Positions 38,099-48,235 of a DNA stretch of 64,000 bases are shown one piece after another; positions within the stretch are counted from its first letter, which is position 1; the number at the start of each line of letters is the position of its first letter. Source of the stretch: Burkholderia contaminans (GTDB lineage: Bacteria; Pseudomonadota; Gammaproteobacteria; Burkholderiales; Burkholderiaceae). Where the stretch lies: assembly GCF_029633825.1 (NCBI RefSeq), contig NZ_CP090642.1:1364001-1428000 (forward strand), in the 5' to 3' direction. A program made the position numbers and the translations under genes. The notes beneath the pieces are model-generated. The model did no database searches. It was given only the letters and a program-made list of their open reading frames with translations, and was not told the DNA's origin.

Positions 38099-41000
38099 GC
38101 GAACGCCGCTTCAACCTGTCGGCGCTCGCGGTGCGCGAGCGTGCGATCACGCTGTTCCTGATCTGCCTGATTTCGCTCGCGGGGCTCGTGTCGTTCTTCA
38201 AGCTCGGCCGCGCGGAGGATCCGGCCTTCACCGTCAAGGTGATGACCATCGTCACCGCATGGCCGGGCGCGACTGCGCAGGAAATGCACGATCAGGTGAC
38301 CGAAAAGATCGAGAAGCGCATGCAGGAGTTGCGCTGGTACGACCGCAGCGAAACCTACACGCGCCCCGGCCTCGCGTTCACGACGCTGACGCTGCTCGAC
38401 AGCACGCCGCCGTCCGAAGTGCAGGAGCAGTTCTATCAGGCGCGCAAGAAGATCGGCGACGTATCGAACGATCTGCCGGCCGGCGTGATCGGCCCGCTGG
38501 TCAACGACGAATACGCGGACGTCACGTTCGCGCTGTTCGCGCTGAAGGCCAAGGGCGAACCGCAGCGCCTGCTGGTGCGCGATGCGGAGGCACAGCGCCA
38601 GCGGCTGCTGCACGTGCCGGGCGTGAAGAAGGTCGACATCATCGGCGAGCAGGCGGAGCGCATCTACGTGCAGCTGTCGCACGACCGGCTCGCGACGCTC
38701 GGCGTGAGCCCGCAGGACGTGTTCGCCGCGCTCAACGGCCAGAACCTGCTGACGCCGGCCGGCTCCGTCGAGACGCGCGGGCCGGAGATCTTCATTCGTG
38801 TGGACGGCGCGTTCGACACGCTGCAGAAGATTCGCGACACGCCGATCGTCTCGCAGGGCCGCACGCTGAAACTGTCCGACATCGCGACCGTCGAGCGCGG
38901 CTACGAAGATCCGTCCACGTTCCTGATCCACAACAACGGCGAACCCGCGCTGCTGCTCGGGGTCGTGATGCGCGACGGCTGGAACGGGCTCGAGCTCGGC
39001 CGCGCGCTGGACCGCGAAGTCGGCGCGATCAACGCGGCGCTGCCGCTCGGCATGAGCCTGACCAAGGTCACCGACCAGTCGGTGAACATCAGCTCGGCCG
39101 TCGACGAGTTCATGGTGAAGTTCTTCGCCGCGCTGCTCGTCGTGATGCTCGTGAGCTTCGTCAGCATGGGCTGGCGCGTGGGGCTCGTCGTCGCCGCGGC
39201 CGTGCCGCTGACGCTGGCGATCGTGTTCGTCGTGATGGCCGCGACCGGCAAGAACTTCGACCGCATCACGCTCGGCTCGCTGATCCTCGCGCTCGGGCTG
39301 CTGGTCGACGACGCGATCATCGCGATCGAGATGATGGTCGTGAAGATGGAGGAAGGCTACGACCGCGTGGCTGCTTCAGCCTACGCGTGGAGCCATACGG
39401 CCGCGCCGATGCTGGCCGGCACGCTGGTCACCGCGGTCGGCTTCATGCCGAACGGCTTCGCGCGCTCCACCGCCGGCGAATACACGAGCAACATGTTCTG
39501 GATCGTCGGAATCGCGCTGATCGCATCGTGGGTCGTCGCCGTCGCGTTCACGCCGTACCTCGGCGTGAAGATGCTGCCGAACCTCAGGAAATTCGAAGGC
39601 GGCCACGATGCGATCTACGACACGCCCCGCTACAACCGCTTCCGGCAACTGCTGACGCGCGTGATCGCCCGCAAATGGCTCGTCGCCGGTTCGGTCGTCG
39701 CCCTCTTCGTGCTCGCGATTCTCGGCATGGCGATCGTGAAGAAGCAGTTTTTCCCGATCTCCGATCGCCCCGAGGTACTGATCGAGGTGCAGATGCCGTA
39801 CGGCACGTCGATTACGCAAACGAGCGCCGCCACGCAGAAGGTCGAGGCGTGGCTCGCGAAGCAGAAGGAAGCGAGGATCGTCACCGCGTACGTCGGCCAG
39901 GGCGCGCCGCGCTTCTATCTCGCGATGGGGCCGGAGCTGCCCGATCCGTCGTTCGCGAAGATCGTGATCCGCACGGACAGCCAGGACGAGCGCGAAGCGC
40001 TGAAGGCGCGGCTGCGGCGCGCCATCGCCGACGGCCTCGCGCCCGAAGCGCAAGTGCGCGTGACGCAGCTCGTGTTCGGCCCTTATTCGCCGTTCCCGGT
40101 GGCCTACCGGATCACGGGCCCCGATCCGGACAAGCTGCGCGGTATCGCAACCGACGTCGAGCGTGTGATGCACGGCAGCCCGATGATGCGCACGGTCAAT
40201 GCCGACTGGGGCACGCGCGCGCCGACGCTGCACTTTACGTTGCAGCAGGACCGCCTGCAGGCAGTCGGGTTGACGTCCAGCGCGGTCGCGCAGCAACTGC
40301 AGTTCCTGCTGACCGGGGTGCCCGTCACCGCGGTACGCGAGGATATCCGGACCGTACAGGTGATCGCGCGCTCGGGCGGCGATACGCGGCTCGACCCGGC
40401 GCGGCTCGACGACTTCACGCTCGCCGGCGCGAACGGGCAGCGCATCCCGCTGTCGCAGGTCGGCAAGGTCGACGTGCGGATGGAAGAGCCGATCATGCGC
40501 TGGCGCGATCGCGTGCCGACGCTCACGGTGCGCGGCGACATCGCCGACGGCCTGCAGCCGCCGGACGTGTCGGCCGCGATCACGAAGCAGCTTCAGCCGA
40601 TCGTCGCCGCGCTGCCGAGCGGCTATCGAATCGAGGAAGCCGGCTCCATCGAGGAATCCGGCAAGGCCACGAAGGCGATGCTGCCGCTCTTCCCGATCAT
40701 GCTGGCGGTCACGCTCGTGATCATCATCTTCCAGGTGCGCTCGATCTCCGCGATGGTGATGGTGTTCATGACGAGCCCGCTCGGCTTGATCGGCGTGGTG
40801 CCGACGCTGATCCTGTTCGGGCAGCCGTTCGGCATCAATGCGCTGGTCGGCCTCATCGCGCTGTCGGGGATCCTGATGCGCAACACGCTGATCCTGATCG
40901 GCCAGATCCACCAGAACGAACACGCGGGACTCGATCCGTTCCACGCGGTCGTCGAAGCGACCGTGCAGCGGGCGCGCCCGGTGATTCTTACCGCGATGGC

Positions 41001-41235
41001 GGCCGTGCTCGCGTTCATTCCGCTCACGCATTCGGTGTTCTGGGGCACGCTCGCGTACACGCTGATCGGCGGCACGTTCGCCGGGACGGTCCTCACGCTC
41101 GTGTTCCTGCCCGCGATGTATGCGATCTGGTTCAGGATCCGGCCCGGCCATTCCACCGCCGCGCGCCACGGCGGCCATGAACCGGCAGCGCCGGCCGAGC
41201 CCGCGCTTCAGCCCGCGCTGGATGCGCGCGATTGA
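38095..41235 (+). CDS. RND efflux pump (HAE-1 family permease)
   Basis: A 1046-residue twelve-helix RND pump. Helix 1 is ITLFLICLISLAGLVSFFKLG, helix 4 carries the proton-relay Asp pair in ALGLLVDDAIIAIEMMVV, and the second half begins near KWLVAGSVVALFVLAI. It lacks heavy-metal RND marks, so a hydrophobic or amphiphilic drug-type substrate is likely, though not assignable. GTG 38095 follows GAAGGAGGACGGCC, and the GTGA overlap couples it to the adaptor. Confidence 0.92.
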   Translation: MSERRFNLSALAVRERAITLFLICLISLAGLVSFFKLGRAEDPAFTVKVMTIVTAWPGATAQEMHDQVTEKIEKRMQELRWYDRSETYTRPGLAFTTLTLLDSTPPSEVQEQFYQARKKIGDVSNDLPAGVIGPLVNDEYADVTFALFALKAKGEPQRLLVRDAEAQRQRLLHVPGVKKVDIIGEQAERIYVQLSHDRLATLGVSPQDVFAALNGQNLLTPAGSVETRGPEIFIRVDGAFDTLQKIRDTPIVSQGRTLKLSDIATVERGYEDPSTFLIHNNGEPALLLGVVMRDGWNGLELGRALDREVGAINAALPLGMSLTKVTDQSVNISSAVDEFMVKFFAALLVVMLVSFVSMGWRVGLVVAAAVPLTLAIVFVVMAATGKNFDRITLGSLILALGLLVDDAIIAIEMMVVKMEEGYDRVAASAYAWSHTAAPMLAGTLVTAVGFMPNGFARSTAGEYTSNMFWIVGIALIASWVVAVAFTPYLGVKMLPNLRKFEGGHDAIYDTPRYNRFRQLLTRVIARKWLVAGSVVALFVLAILGMAIVKKQFFPISDRPEVLIEVQMPYGTSITQTSAATQKVEAWLAKQKEARIVTAYVGQGAPRFYLAMGPELPDPSFAKIVIRTDSQDEREALKARLRRAIADGLAPEAQVRVTQLVFGPYSPFPVAYRITGPDPDKLRGIATDVERVMHGSPMMRTVNADWGTRAPTLHFTLQQDRLQAVGLTSSAVAQQLQFLLTGVPVTAVREDIRTVQVIARSGGDTRLDPARLDDFTLAGANGQRIPLSQVGKVDVRMEEPIMRWRDRVPTLTVRGDIADGLQPPDVSAAITKQLQPIVAALPSGYRIEEAGSIEESGKATKAMLPLFPIMLAVTLVIIIFQVRSISAMVMVFMTSPLGLIGVVPTLILFGQPFGINALVGLIALSGILMRNTLILIGQIHQNEHAGLDPFHAVVEATVQRARPVILTAMAAVLAFIPLTHSVFWGTLAYTLIGGTFAGTVLTLVFLPAMYAIWFRIRPGHSTAARHGGHEPAAPAEPALQPALDARD

Positions 41236-41319
41236 TGACGCCCGCCGGTTCGCCGTATCGGAGGATGCAGGCATGTCGAATTCCGGGGCGTGGCCGCCAC
41301 CGTCGTCGATGGAGCGCTC

Positions 41320-41382
41320 GGCGAATGGCGAATGGCGAATGGCGAATGGCGAATGGCGAATGGCGAATGGCGAATGGCGAAT
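41320..41382. repeat. nine tandem copies of the heptamer GGCGAAT
   Basis: Nine exact head-to-tail copies of GGCGAAT (63 bp) lie between the RND pump stop (41235) and the NRAMP-like stop (41455), both genes ending here. A seven-base unit should change length by slippage. The frames through it (ANGEWRM repeats) do not look like a true protein. Confidence 0.97.
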
Positions 41383-41454
41383 GCGACGCCCGCCGTCCGG
41401 CGAGGCGTCGCCGGTGCGTCGCGGGCATGCGCATTCTCCATCCGGATTGCCGGC

Positions 41455-42753
41455 TCATCCCGGCAGCAGCATTCCGGCCGCCGCGAGCGCCATGGCGAGC
41501 GTCGCGAGCCACCCTCCCCACGCAAGCGGTCCTCTGATTGCGAACTCGCCCATCACGCGCCGGCTCTGCGCCATCAGCATCATCACCACCATGATGGGCA
41601 CTGCCGTGATCCCATTGATGACGGCGCTCCAGTAGAGCGCTCGAATCGGGTCGAAATGAACGAACGTCATGACCAGTCCAATCGCGACCGCGGCAGCGAT
41701 GACCGCATAGAACTCTCCCGCGACCGTCGCGCGTAACGCGAGACTGTTTCTCCATTTGAAGGTCCCCGCCATCGCATAGGCGGTCGAGCCGGCCAGCACC
41801 GGAAGCGCCAGCAAGCCGGTGCCGATGATGCCGAGTGCGAACAGGACGTAGGCGAAGTGGCCCGCCAACGGTTCGAGTGCACGCGCCGCGTCGGCCGATG
41901 TCTTGACGACGATGTGATGCGCATGGAGGGTCGCGGCAGCGGTCAGCACGATGAAGAACGCGATTACGTTCGATACGCCCATGCCGAACCAGGTATCGAA
42001 ACTGATCCGGCGTAGTTGAACTGGCGCCTGAAAGGGGGCGCGGCGCAATGGATGATCACGCGGCGCCGCGTGCAACTCCTCGACTTCCTGGGAGGCCTGC
42101 CAGAAAAACAGATACGGGCTGATAGTCGTGCCGAGCACGGCGACCACGGTGGTCAGATAGGTCGGGCTCAACTGGATATGCGGCCAAATCGTCGCGCGAG
42201 CAACTTCGGACCAGGGGATAGGGAGAATCAGCGCCACTATCACATAAGCGAACAGGACCATCGCGGTCCATTTGAGCAGCCGGGCGTATCGTTCGTACGG
42301 AACCAATACCTGAAGCACGACCGAAAAGACGCCGAGTACCACCACATAGAGTTGTTGCGGTCCGGGCAAGAGCAGGTCGACCGCTGCCCCCATCGCTGAA
42401 AGGTCCGCCGCGATATTGATCACGTTGGCGATCGCAAGGAGCGCGACGGCGCCATAAAGCAGCCAGATCGGATAGCAGGCTCGAATGTTCGACGCCAGGC
42501 CCTTCCCGGTGACGCGCCCGATACGTGCACTCACCAGCTGGATCGCCGTCATGAGCGGGTAGGTCAGCAGCAGGGTCCAGAGCAGATTGAAGCCGAACTG
42601 GGCGCCCGCCTGCGAATACGTTCCGATGCCGGATGGGTCGTCATCAGCCGCCCCGGTCGTCAACCCCGGACCGAGGCGGCGTAGCCAGCTTTTACCGGGC
42701 TGCGCATCGTCCGCGTCCTGTTGTTCCAACACCTGTTTCTCGCCCATGGTCAT
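41455..42753 (-). CDS. NRAMP-like transporter (DPSG variant)
   Basis: A 432-residue paralogue of the 5450-6730 protein, with about eleven helices. Helix 1 reads GPGLTTGAADDDPSGIG, so the canonical DPGN Asn is Gly, and helix 6 reads LGTTISPYLFFWQASQEVEE with no MPH. The two metal-binding elements of true NRAMP are thus altered and ion specificity is open. The start is taken at ATG 42753 (GGGAGG three bases upstream); ATG 42747, nine bases from GGAGG, is equally plausible. It is convergent with the RND operon. Confidence 0.82.
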   Translation of the reverse strand: MTMGEKQVLEQQDADDAQPGKSWLRRLGPGLTTGAADDDPSGIGTYSQAGAQFGFNLLWTLLLTYPLMTAIQLVSARIGRVTGKGLASNIRACYPIWLLYGAVALLAIANVINIAADLSAMGAAVDLLLPGPQQLYVVVLGVFSVVLQVLVPYERYARLLKWTAMVLFAYVIVALILPIPWSEVARATIWPHIQLSPTYLTTVVAVLGTTISPYLFFWQASQEVEELHAAPRDHPLRRAPFQAPVQLRRISFDTWFGMGVSNVIAFFIVLTAAATLHAHHIVVKTSADAARALEPLAGHFAYVLFALGIIGTGLLALPVLAGSTAYAMAGTFKWRNSLALRATVAGEFYAVIAAAVAIGLVMTFVHFDPIRALYWSAVINGITAVPIMVVMMLMAQSRRVMGEFAIRGPLAWGGWLATLAMALAAAGMLLPG

Positions 42754-43171
42754 CGGCCTCCCGGGGTGCGCTGTCGCAAGCCGCATTCCCGCTGGAGGCG
42801 ATGCCGGCGATTGTGTCGCGGCCGGCTGAAACGCTGGATGCGGCTGGCGCCTCGGGCTGCCCTGTTCGCTCGAACCAGGCCGGCACGCACGTCGCAAACG
42901 ATGGAAACACACCCGAAAGCTGCGGCTCGTGGAGGATTTGCGCGGCAGATGGGAGAGCACCGGCGCAGCCGAACCGATTGGCAGGCAAAAGCCACTACAG
43001 CGTGTATGCACTGCAGTGCAGAAACGCTTGCCTTGGTCATGCCACGGAACAGGTCGACAGGTGCAGGGCCGAAAAATAGCTGCCGTATACCCCGTGCGTC
43101 AACGGGCGGGTGAGGCCCATGGATGCAATACGTCAAACATGAAAGATCGTCGGCATCGAACGCCGCTCAGC
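42754..43171. other. gene-free interval upstream of the NRAMP-like gene
   Basis: This 418-bp stretch between the NRAMP-like start and the LysR stop has overlapping short frames in all phases and none with coding character. It probably carries the NRAMP-like promoter. I see no clear repeat, operator or RNA structure in it. Confidence 0.4.
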
Positions 43172-44098
43172 CTATCTGGCGAGGGAGGCAACAATCGCCT
43201 CGCGCTTCTCCACCAGGAAATCGATGAGCGCCCTTACCTTGGCCGGCATCTGTGCGCGGGTCGGTGCGTACACATAGAAGCCCGCAAAAGGCTTGCACCA
43301 CGAGTGCAACACACGCACCAGCGCCCCCGAGTCCAAATGCTGCTGCACGGCAATGTCGATGTGCTGGATGAGCCCGACGCCCTGTAACGCCGCACGGATC
43401 ATGCCGTCGTCATCGTTGGTCGTGATGCTGCCCCGCGGCTCCACCATGAAACTGTGGCCCGACTCTTCCGGCGACGTAAATTCCCAGGGATGAATTGCCC
43501 CACTCACTTGCCGGAAGCGCAAGCAATTGTGCTGCGCCAGATCGGTCGGCGTCACCGGCTTGCCGTAGCGCTTGAAGTAGGCCGGCGTGCCGACCACTGC
43601 CATCTCCAGATTCGGCGTTATCGGCACGGCAACCATGTGTTGAGCGAGGCTCTCACCGATTCGGATTCCAACGTCGCACCCGTCGGCGACGATGTTGGCT
43701 AGACCGTCATCCATCACCAACTCGAGACCCAGTCTCGGAAAGCGGGTGCTGAACTCCTCGAAGTGTGGCTCGATCAGCGTCTTCGCCGCGACACGCGAAG
43801 TATTCATACGAATCAACCCCGACGGCTCGTCGCGCTCCTCGTGCAGCGCGTCGACCGTCCGCTCGACCGCGACCAGCGCGGGATACCACACCTCGTAGAG
43901 CCGCTGCCCCTCCTCGGTCAGCGACATGTCGCGAGTCGTTCGATACAGCAGCTTGACGTTCAACCGGCGTTCGAGCGCCTTCACGTTCTGCGACAGGTTT
44001 GCTCGAGAAACGCCCATTTCCGCAGCCGCTTTCGTGAAGCTACGATGATGTGCGACGTGGGCGAACCACGCGAGAGACGGAAGCAGTGAGGGATCCAT
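43172..44098 (-). CDS. LysR-family regulator
   Basis: A 308-residue LysR: helix-turn-helix at about 15-60 (SFTKAAAEMGVSRANLSQNV) and effector domain of the CrgA-like type (MNTSRVAAKTLIEPHFEEF; FAGFYVYAPTRAQM). It is divergent from the alpha/beta hydrolase gene, with 150 bp between starts, and is its probable regulator. No clear dyad was found in that interval. ATG 44098 gives a normal N-terminus. Confidence 0.9.
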   Translation of the reverse strand: MDPSLLPSLAWFAHVAHHRSFTKAAAEMGVSRANLSQNVKALERRLNVKLLYRTTRDMSLTEEGQRLYEVWYPALVAVERTVDALHEERDEPSGLIRMNTSRVAAKTLIEPHFEEFSTRFPRLGLELVMDDGLANIVADGCDVGIRIGESLAQHMVAVPITPNLEMAVVGTPAYFKRYGKPVTPTDLAQHNCLRFRQVSGAIHPWEFTSPEESGHSFMVEPRGSITTNDDDGMIRAALQGVGLIQHIDIAVQQHLDSGALVRVLHSWCKPFAGFYVYAPTRAQMPAKVRALIDFLVEKREAIVASLAR

Positions 44099-44248
44099 GT
44101 AGGTGCCATTGTCAATTTGAAGATACCACTGTAGTCCAGATTGCGATCTTACGGAATTCCAATCGGCTCTCTATATTCGAGTCGTTGCCGCTTGGCTACC
44201 AACGATTCGGCCTGGCGAACTTACCCCCTCCCCCTGAACGGAGCTGTC

Positions 44249-45169
44249 ATGAAAAGCGTCAAGATCAAGAATGTGTATTGGGATATCGCAGCCGACATCC
44301 ACTTCCCGCCGAACTTCGACGAAGGCAAGAAATATCCCGCCATCATCAGCGCGCATCCGATCGGCAGCTGCAAGGAGCAAACATCGGGGAACGTGTATGG
44401 CGAGGCGCTGGCCAAGGAAGGTTTCGTCGTCATCGCCTTCGACGCCAGCTTCCAGGGTGCCAGCGGCGGCGAACCACGTTTTACCGAAGACCCGACACTG
44501 CGCGTCGAGGATTTCCGCGTGGTCTGCGACTACCTCGTAACGCTCCCCTATGTGGATGAAGAACGCATTGGCGTGCTGGGCATTTGCGGCGGCGGTGGCT
44601 ACTCGATCAATGCAGCGATGACCGAGCGCCGCATCAAGGCGGTTGGTACGGTCACTGGCGCCAACTATGGCCGCCTGATGCGCGAAGGCTTCAGCGGCTT
44701 TGATCCGATCGGTGCGCTGGAGGCCATGGCCAAGCAGCGCACGGCAGAGGCCCGCGGTGCCGCGCTGCGCGTGGACGACTTGCTGCCGCCTTCGCCCGAG
44801 GCGGCCAAGGAAGCCGGGATCAAGGAAATCGACGTGCTGGGCGCCACCGAGTACTACCGCAGCGACCGCGGCCGCGCACCCAACGGCCTCAACCGCGCGC
44901 TGTTCTCGCATCAGGCCGTCGCCATCGGCTGGGATGCCTTCCACCTCTGCGAAACCTTGCTGACGCAGCCGCTGATGGTGGTGGTTGGCGATCAGGTCGG
45001 TGCGTTCGGAGCCTACCGCGACGGCTGTGAAATCATCGGCCGTGCCGCCTCGAAGAAGAAGGAACTGGTGGTCGTCGAAGGCTGGTCGCATTACGACCTC
45101 TACGACAAGCCTGAGCCGGTCGGCCAGGCGCTGGCCAAGCTGATTCCCTTCTACAAGGAAAACCTGTAG
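44249..45169 (+). CDS. alpha/beta hydrolase, DLH/YcjY-like
   Basis: A 306-residue alpha/beta hydrolase. [15 protein letters not shown] gives the oxyanion region, GICGGGGYS is the nucleophile elbow with Cys in the nucleophile place, as in dienelactone hydrolase relatives, and WSHYDLYD near the C-terminus supplies the His. Such proteins hydrolyse small esters or lactones or act as carboxylesterases; the substrate is unknown. ATG 44249 follows ACGGAGCTGTC. It is probably under the divergent LysR. Confidence 0.82.
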   Translation: MKSVKIKNVYWDIAADIHFPPNFDEGKKYPAIISAHPIGSCKEQTSGNVYGEALAKEGFVVIAFDASFQGASGGEPRFTEDPTLRVEDFRVVCDYLVTLPYVDEERIGVLGICGGGGYSINAAMTERRIKAVGTVTGANYGRLMREGFSGFDPIGALEAMAKQRTAEARGAALRVDDLLPPSPEAAKEAGIKEIDVLGATEYYRSDRGRAPNGLNRALFSHQAVAIGWDAFHLCETLLTQPLMVVVGDQVGAFGAYRDGCEIIGRAASKKKELVVVEGWSHYDLYDKPEPVGQALAKLIPFYKENL

Positions 45170-45360
45170 TACCCATCGCCGCGATCGCCGCGTCTCACGC
45201 CAGGGAGCCGACACGAGTCTTCCTGGCGTCGTTGCCCAACGCTCCATGCGGGGATGCACCTGCGGCCTCGTGGCCGCTCTTGCGCAGGTCTCGCCACGCT
45301 CATCGACCATGCTCCTGCGCTCTTGCGCGAAGCCTACTTTCCAAATCCGGAATAAACACC

Positions 45361-45996
45361 ATGACCAAGGTATTGATCCTCGGCGCCAGCGGACAGATCG
45401 CGCGCTGGGTCGTACGGATGCTGGGCGAGAAAAAGGACGTCAAACAGACTCTCCTCATCCGCGATCCCAAAAAACTGGCCGGCAACGAGCCCGCCAACGC
45501 GAGCGTCGTAATCGGCGACGTACTGGACAAGAAACTCCTGCCACGGATCATGGAAGGGCAAGATATCGTCTATGCCAACCTGGCCGGCGACGTGGACACC
45601 CAGACCGAACATATCCTGGCCGCCATGAAGGCCAAGAACGTCAAACGGCTGATCTTCATCAACTCGCTCGGCATCTACGATGAAGTACCGGGCGAATTCG
45701 GCGAGTGGAACCGTCGGGAGATCGGGCAGTATCTGCCGCCCTATCGCAAGTCTGCCGATCTGATCGAAGCGTCCGACTCGGAATACACGATCCTCCGCGC
45801 GGCCTGGCTTCAGGACAACGATGAAGTGGCCTATGAGGTCACGGCACGGAACGAACCGTTCAAGGGAACCGAGGTTTCGCGCAAAAGCGTCGCTGCATTG
45901 GTCACCGAGCTCGTCGAACATCCCGACAAGCTGATGCGCGGCAACGTGGGGGTCAACAAACCGGGAACCGACGGCGTCAAACCAGCGTTCGTCTGA
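45361..45996 (+). CDS. NAD(P)-binding NmrA/SDR-a5-like protein
   Basis: A 211-residue Rossmann protein: [19 protein letters not shown] is the cofactor loop, and [11 protein letters not shown] and [10 protein letters not shown] are typical of the atypical SDR/NmrA-like family that bind NADP and often lack full dehydrogenase activity. It follows the hydrolase in the same direction by 190 bp and may be co-regulated. No ribosome site is strong before ATG 45361, but the frame is unambiguous. Confidence 0.83.
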   Translation: MTKVLILGASGQIARWVVRMLGEKKDVKQTLLIRDPKKLAGNEPANASVVIGDVLDKKLLPRIMEGQDIVYANLAGDVDTQTEHILAAMKAKNVKRLIFINSLGIYDEVPGEFGEWNRREIGQYLPPYRKSADLIEASDSEYTILRAAWLQDNDEVAYEVTARNEPFKGTEVSRKSVAALVTELVEHPDKLMRGNVGVNKPGTDGVKPAFV

Positions 45997-46065
45997 CGCG
46001 GTATACCGATACGAATCGAGGGGGCATTGGCACCACTCGATGAATCGGCGTACGGGACCGACTCG

Positions 46066-46950
46066 TCAGACCTGGGTGAAGCGAAAGCGATACTTGTCGC
46101 CGTCCCGCTCGACATGCCCGCCCGATCCATATCTGAAATGGGCCGGAAACAGCATCGTATCGGTTCCGGCAATTTCCTCGAGCAGCGCGATGCGCACCTG
46201 TTCCGCCAGATCGCCGTTCCAGTCGTACACGAAATGAAGATCCGGGCGGATCAGCTGAACTGGATGGTGCACCACGTCGCCAGAAAATACCGCCGGCGAA
46301 CCACCGCAGCAAGCGTGGATCATGCAGCTGCCGGGCGAGTGGCCATACGCCGGCCGCAGCCACATGCCGTCACCCACCTTCCCGAGAATGACCTCGTCTC
46401 CGTCGACGAGATCGGCCTGCCCGGCATCGATCACCGGCGAGATGGAATCGAGCCACGGCTCGCGAATCATCGCATGGGTGCTCGGCGAACTGATATGGTC
46501 GACATCGCGCCTGTTCATGACATAGCGCGCATTCGGGAAAGTCGGTACCCAGCGCCCGTTGTCGAGGCGCGTGTTCCAGCCGACATGATCCACGTGCAGG
46601 TGCGTGCACATGACCATGTCGACATCTTCCGGCGCAATGCCGAGTTTCCGCAGCCTGTCGAGCCATGGCGTATTCAGCCGATGAAAGGCTTCGGTCGAGC
46701 GATCCTTGTCGTTCCCGTTGCAGCTGTCGATCAGGATCGTCTTTCCGCTGAAACGTACGAGGTAACTGTGCATGCTCAGGCCGCACCCCGCTTGAGCCGG
46801 ATCGAGCGAAAGCACATCGTCCCAGTACCAGCCCTTCAGCTGGGAAAGGTCGCCTGCAGTGACGCCCGGAAACAGCACTTCGATCGGAAGGCTCGTTTCC
46901 ATCTCGACAACCTTCTGAATCTCCAACCTGCCAAGCACAATGGGCTGCAT
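46066..46950 (-). CDS. metallo-beta-lactamase-fold hydrolase
   Basis: A 294-residue MBL-fold enzyme. The metal site is THLHVDHVGWN, with further His in AYGHSPGSCM, Asp in FSGDVVHH and the terminal FPAHF. It most resembles lactonase-type (AHL-lactonase/gluconolactonase-like) MBL enzymes. Role in the island may be opening a lactone or thioester; not shown. AAGGAGAG precedes ATG 46950, and it is 78 bp downstream of a LysR gene in the same direction. Confidence 0.85.
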   Translation of the reverse strand: MQPIVLGRLEIQKVVEMETSLPIEVLFPGVTAGDLSQLKGWYWDDVLSLDPAQAGCGLSMHSYLVRFSGKTILIDSCNGNDKDRSTEAFHRLNTPWLDRLRKLGIAPEDVDMVMCTHLHVDHVGWNTRLDNGRWVPTFPNARYVMNRRDVDHISSPSTHAMIREPWLDSISPVIDAGQADLVDGDEVILGKVGDGMWLRPAYGHSPGSCMIHACCGGSPAVFSGDVVHHPVQLIRPDLHFVYDWNGDLAEQVRIALLEEIAGTDTMLFPAHFRYGSGGHVERDGDKYRFRFTQV

Positions 46951-47028
46951 CTGGCCTCTCCTTGTCTGTCGTTGTGATTTCGATGTCGAAAGTGCGGGAA
47001 CGTGGCCATCCAGCGCCGACGCGGCCAC

Positions 47029-47946
47029 TCAGTCGCGAGGCCGGTCCAGCAGTTGCTTGATCAGTGCACGCACAATCGGATTCTGGTCTCGGCCGCGCGC
47101 CGTGGCGATATGAATGCGTCGCAACGCCCATGGTTCGGCCAATTCCAGCACGGCAACCCGGCTGAACAGTTCATGACTGACGAGGCATTCCGGTTGAATG
47201 GTGACGCCTAACCCGGCCTGCACCAGGCTGACTGCGACACCCGCGCTCCGGACGCTGTAGCGCGGCTTGTACTCTTCGCCCAGCCGCCGCGTGGCCGCAC
47301 GTACCGCCCCCAGCATCGCCGTGACGGCGATGACATTCTCGGGCAGGAGATCCTTGAAGGTCACGCTGGCCTGCTCGCTCAGGCGATGCCCCTTCGGGAC
47401 GACGGCAATCAGCCTGTCTTCCCGGTACGGCGTGACATCGACACCGCCGAGATCCAGCTCGTGTGTCGCGGCGAACACCCCGACATCGGCTTCGCCCCGA
47501 ACAACGGCCTGCACGATTTCAGCGTTTTCGAGCTCCTGCATCACAAGTTCGACAAGCGGGTATTCCCGACTGAACTCGCCTACTTCGCGCGATAGAAACG
47601 GAACGATGATCGACCGTGCGGATGCGATCGTCAGCTCGCCCTGCATGCCGTCGGTGAACGACGCGATCTCGGATCGCATATCGTCCAGATCGTCGAAAAT
47701 CTTGCGGATATAGCGCAGGAGTACTGCACCGGCCGGGCTGGGCGAGACGCCTTTCGGGCCTCGTTCGAGAAGTTTTACGCCGGCAATATCTTCGAGATCC
47801 TGAATACGCTTGGTTGCAGTGGATGCGGCGATGTTCTCCCGGATCGCGGCCAGGCCGATCTGCTGCTCCTCAACCGCCGACACGAACAGCTTCAGCGTAA
47901 ACAAATCCACCTGACGAATCAGGTGCAATCGGTTGAATGTACTCAT
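47029..47946 (-). CDS. LysR-family regulator (paralogue A)
   Basis: A 305-residue LysR with an unusual N-terminus (HLIRQVDLFTLKLFVSAVEEQQ, then STATKRIQDLEDIAGVKLLER) shared closely with the LysR at 54942-55856. The effector domain has VPKGHRLSEQASVTFKDLL and WALRRIHIATARG, again matching its paralogue. It precedes the MBL hydrolase in one unit and may also act on the CoA-thioester operon. Start ATG 47946. Confidence 0.9.
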   Translation of the reverse strand: MSTFNRLHLIRQVDLFTLKLFVSAVEEQQIGLAAIRENIAASTATKRIQDLEDIAGVKLLERGPKGVSPSPAGAVLLRYIRKIFDDLDDMRSEIASFTDGMQGELTIASARSIIVPFLSREVGEFSREYPLVELVMQELENAEIVQAVVRGEADVGVFAATHELDLGGVDVTPYREDRLIAVVPKGHRLSEQASVTFKDLLPENVIAVTAMLGAVRAATRRLGEEYKPRYSVRSAGVAVSLVQAGLGVTIQPECLVSHELFSRVAVLELAEPWALRRIHIATARGRDQNPIVRALIKQLLDRPRD

Positions 47947-48235
47947 GTCTCCTCACGTGCACGTCTTCATGACGTTGTCAGGCGTCATGTCACACGGCGT
48001 GCACTTCCACTCTCAAACGCCTCACCACGATAACGCATCGATGGCAGCGAAATGTGCTTCCTCGTCGACTGACGTCGACCCTGATCGTACACCAACGTCA
48101 TCTGTCCGGTACGCCAATAAATGACCCGCCAACCGACCCAAATTGCGCGGCTGGCGGGATCACCAAGTGGCGCTTGACGACTCGAACGGCACTGTATCCG
48201 CCATGCCGCATCGTCGTCTGCTTCGGAAAAAGCGG

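Noticed and set aside
37683..41180. A 1165-residue open frame overlapping the adaptor and RND pump genes
   Set aside because: It is the shifted frame of the real adaptor and pump genes, with Arg/Ala/Gly-biased composition and no recognisable domain.
41273..41635. A plus-strand frame with ANGEWRM repeats through the heptamer array
   Set aside because: The repeat peptide is a direct result of the heptamer array; the rest overlaps the NRAMP-like gene antisense and lacks a ribosome site.
45197..45229. ACGCCAGG / CCTGGCGT inverted repeat after the alpha/beta hydrolase
   Set aside because: A 17-base loop and no T tract; not convincing as a terminator or operator.
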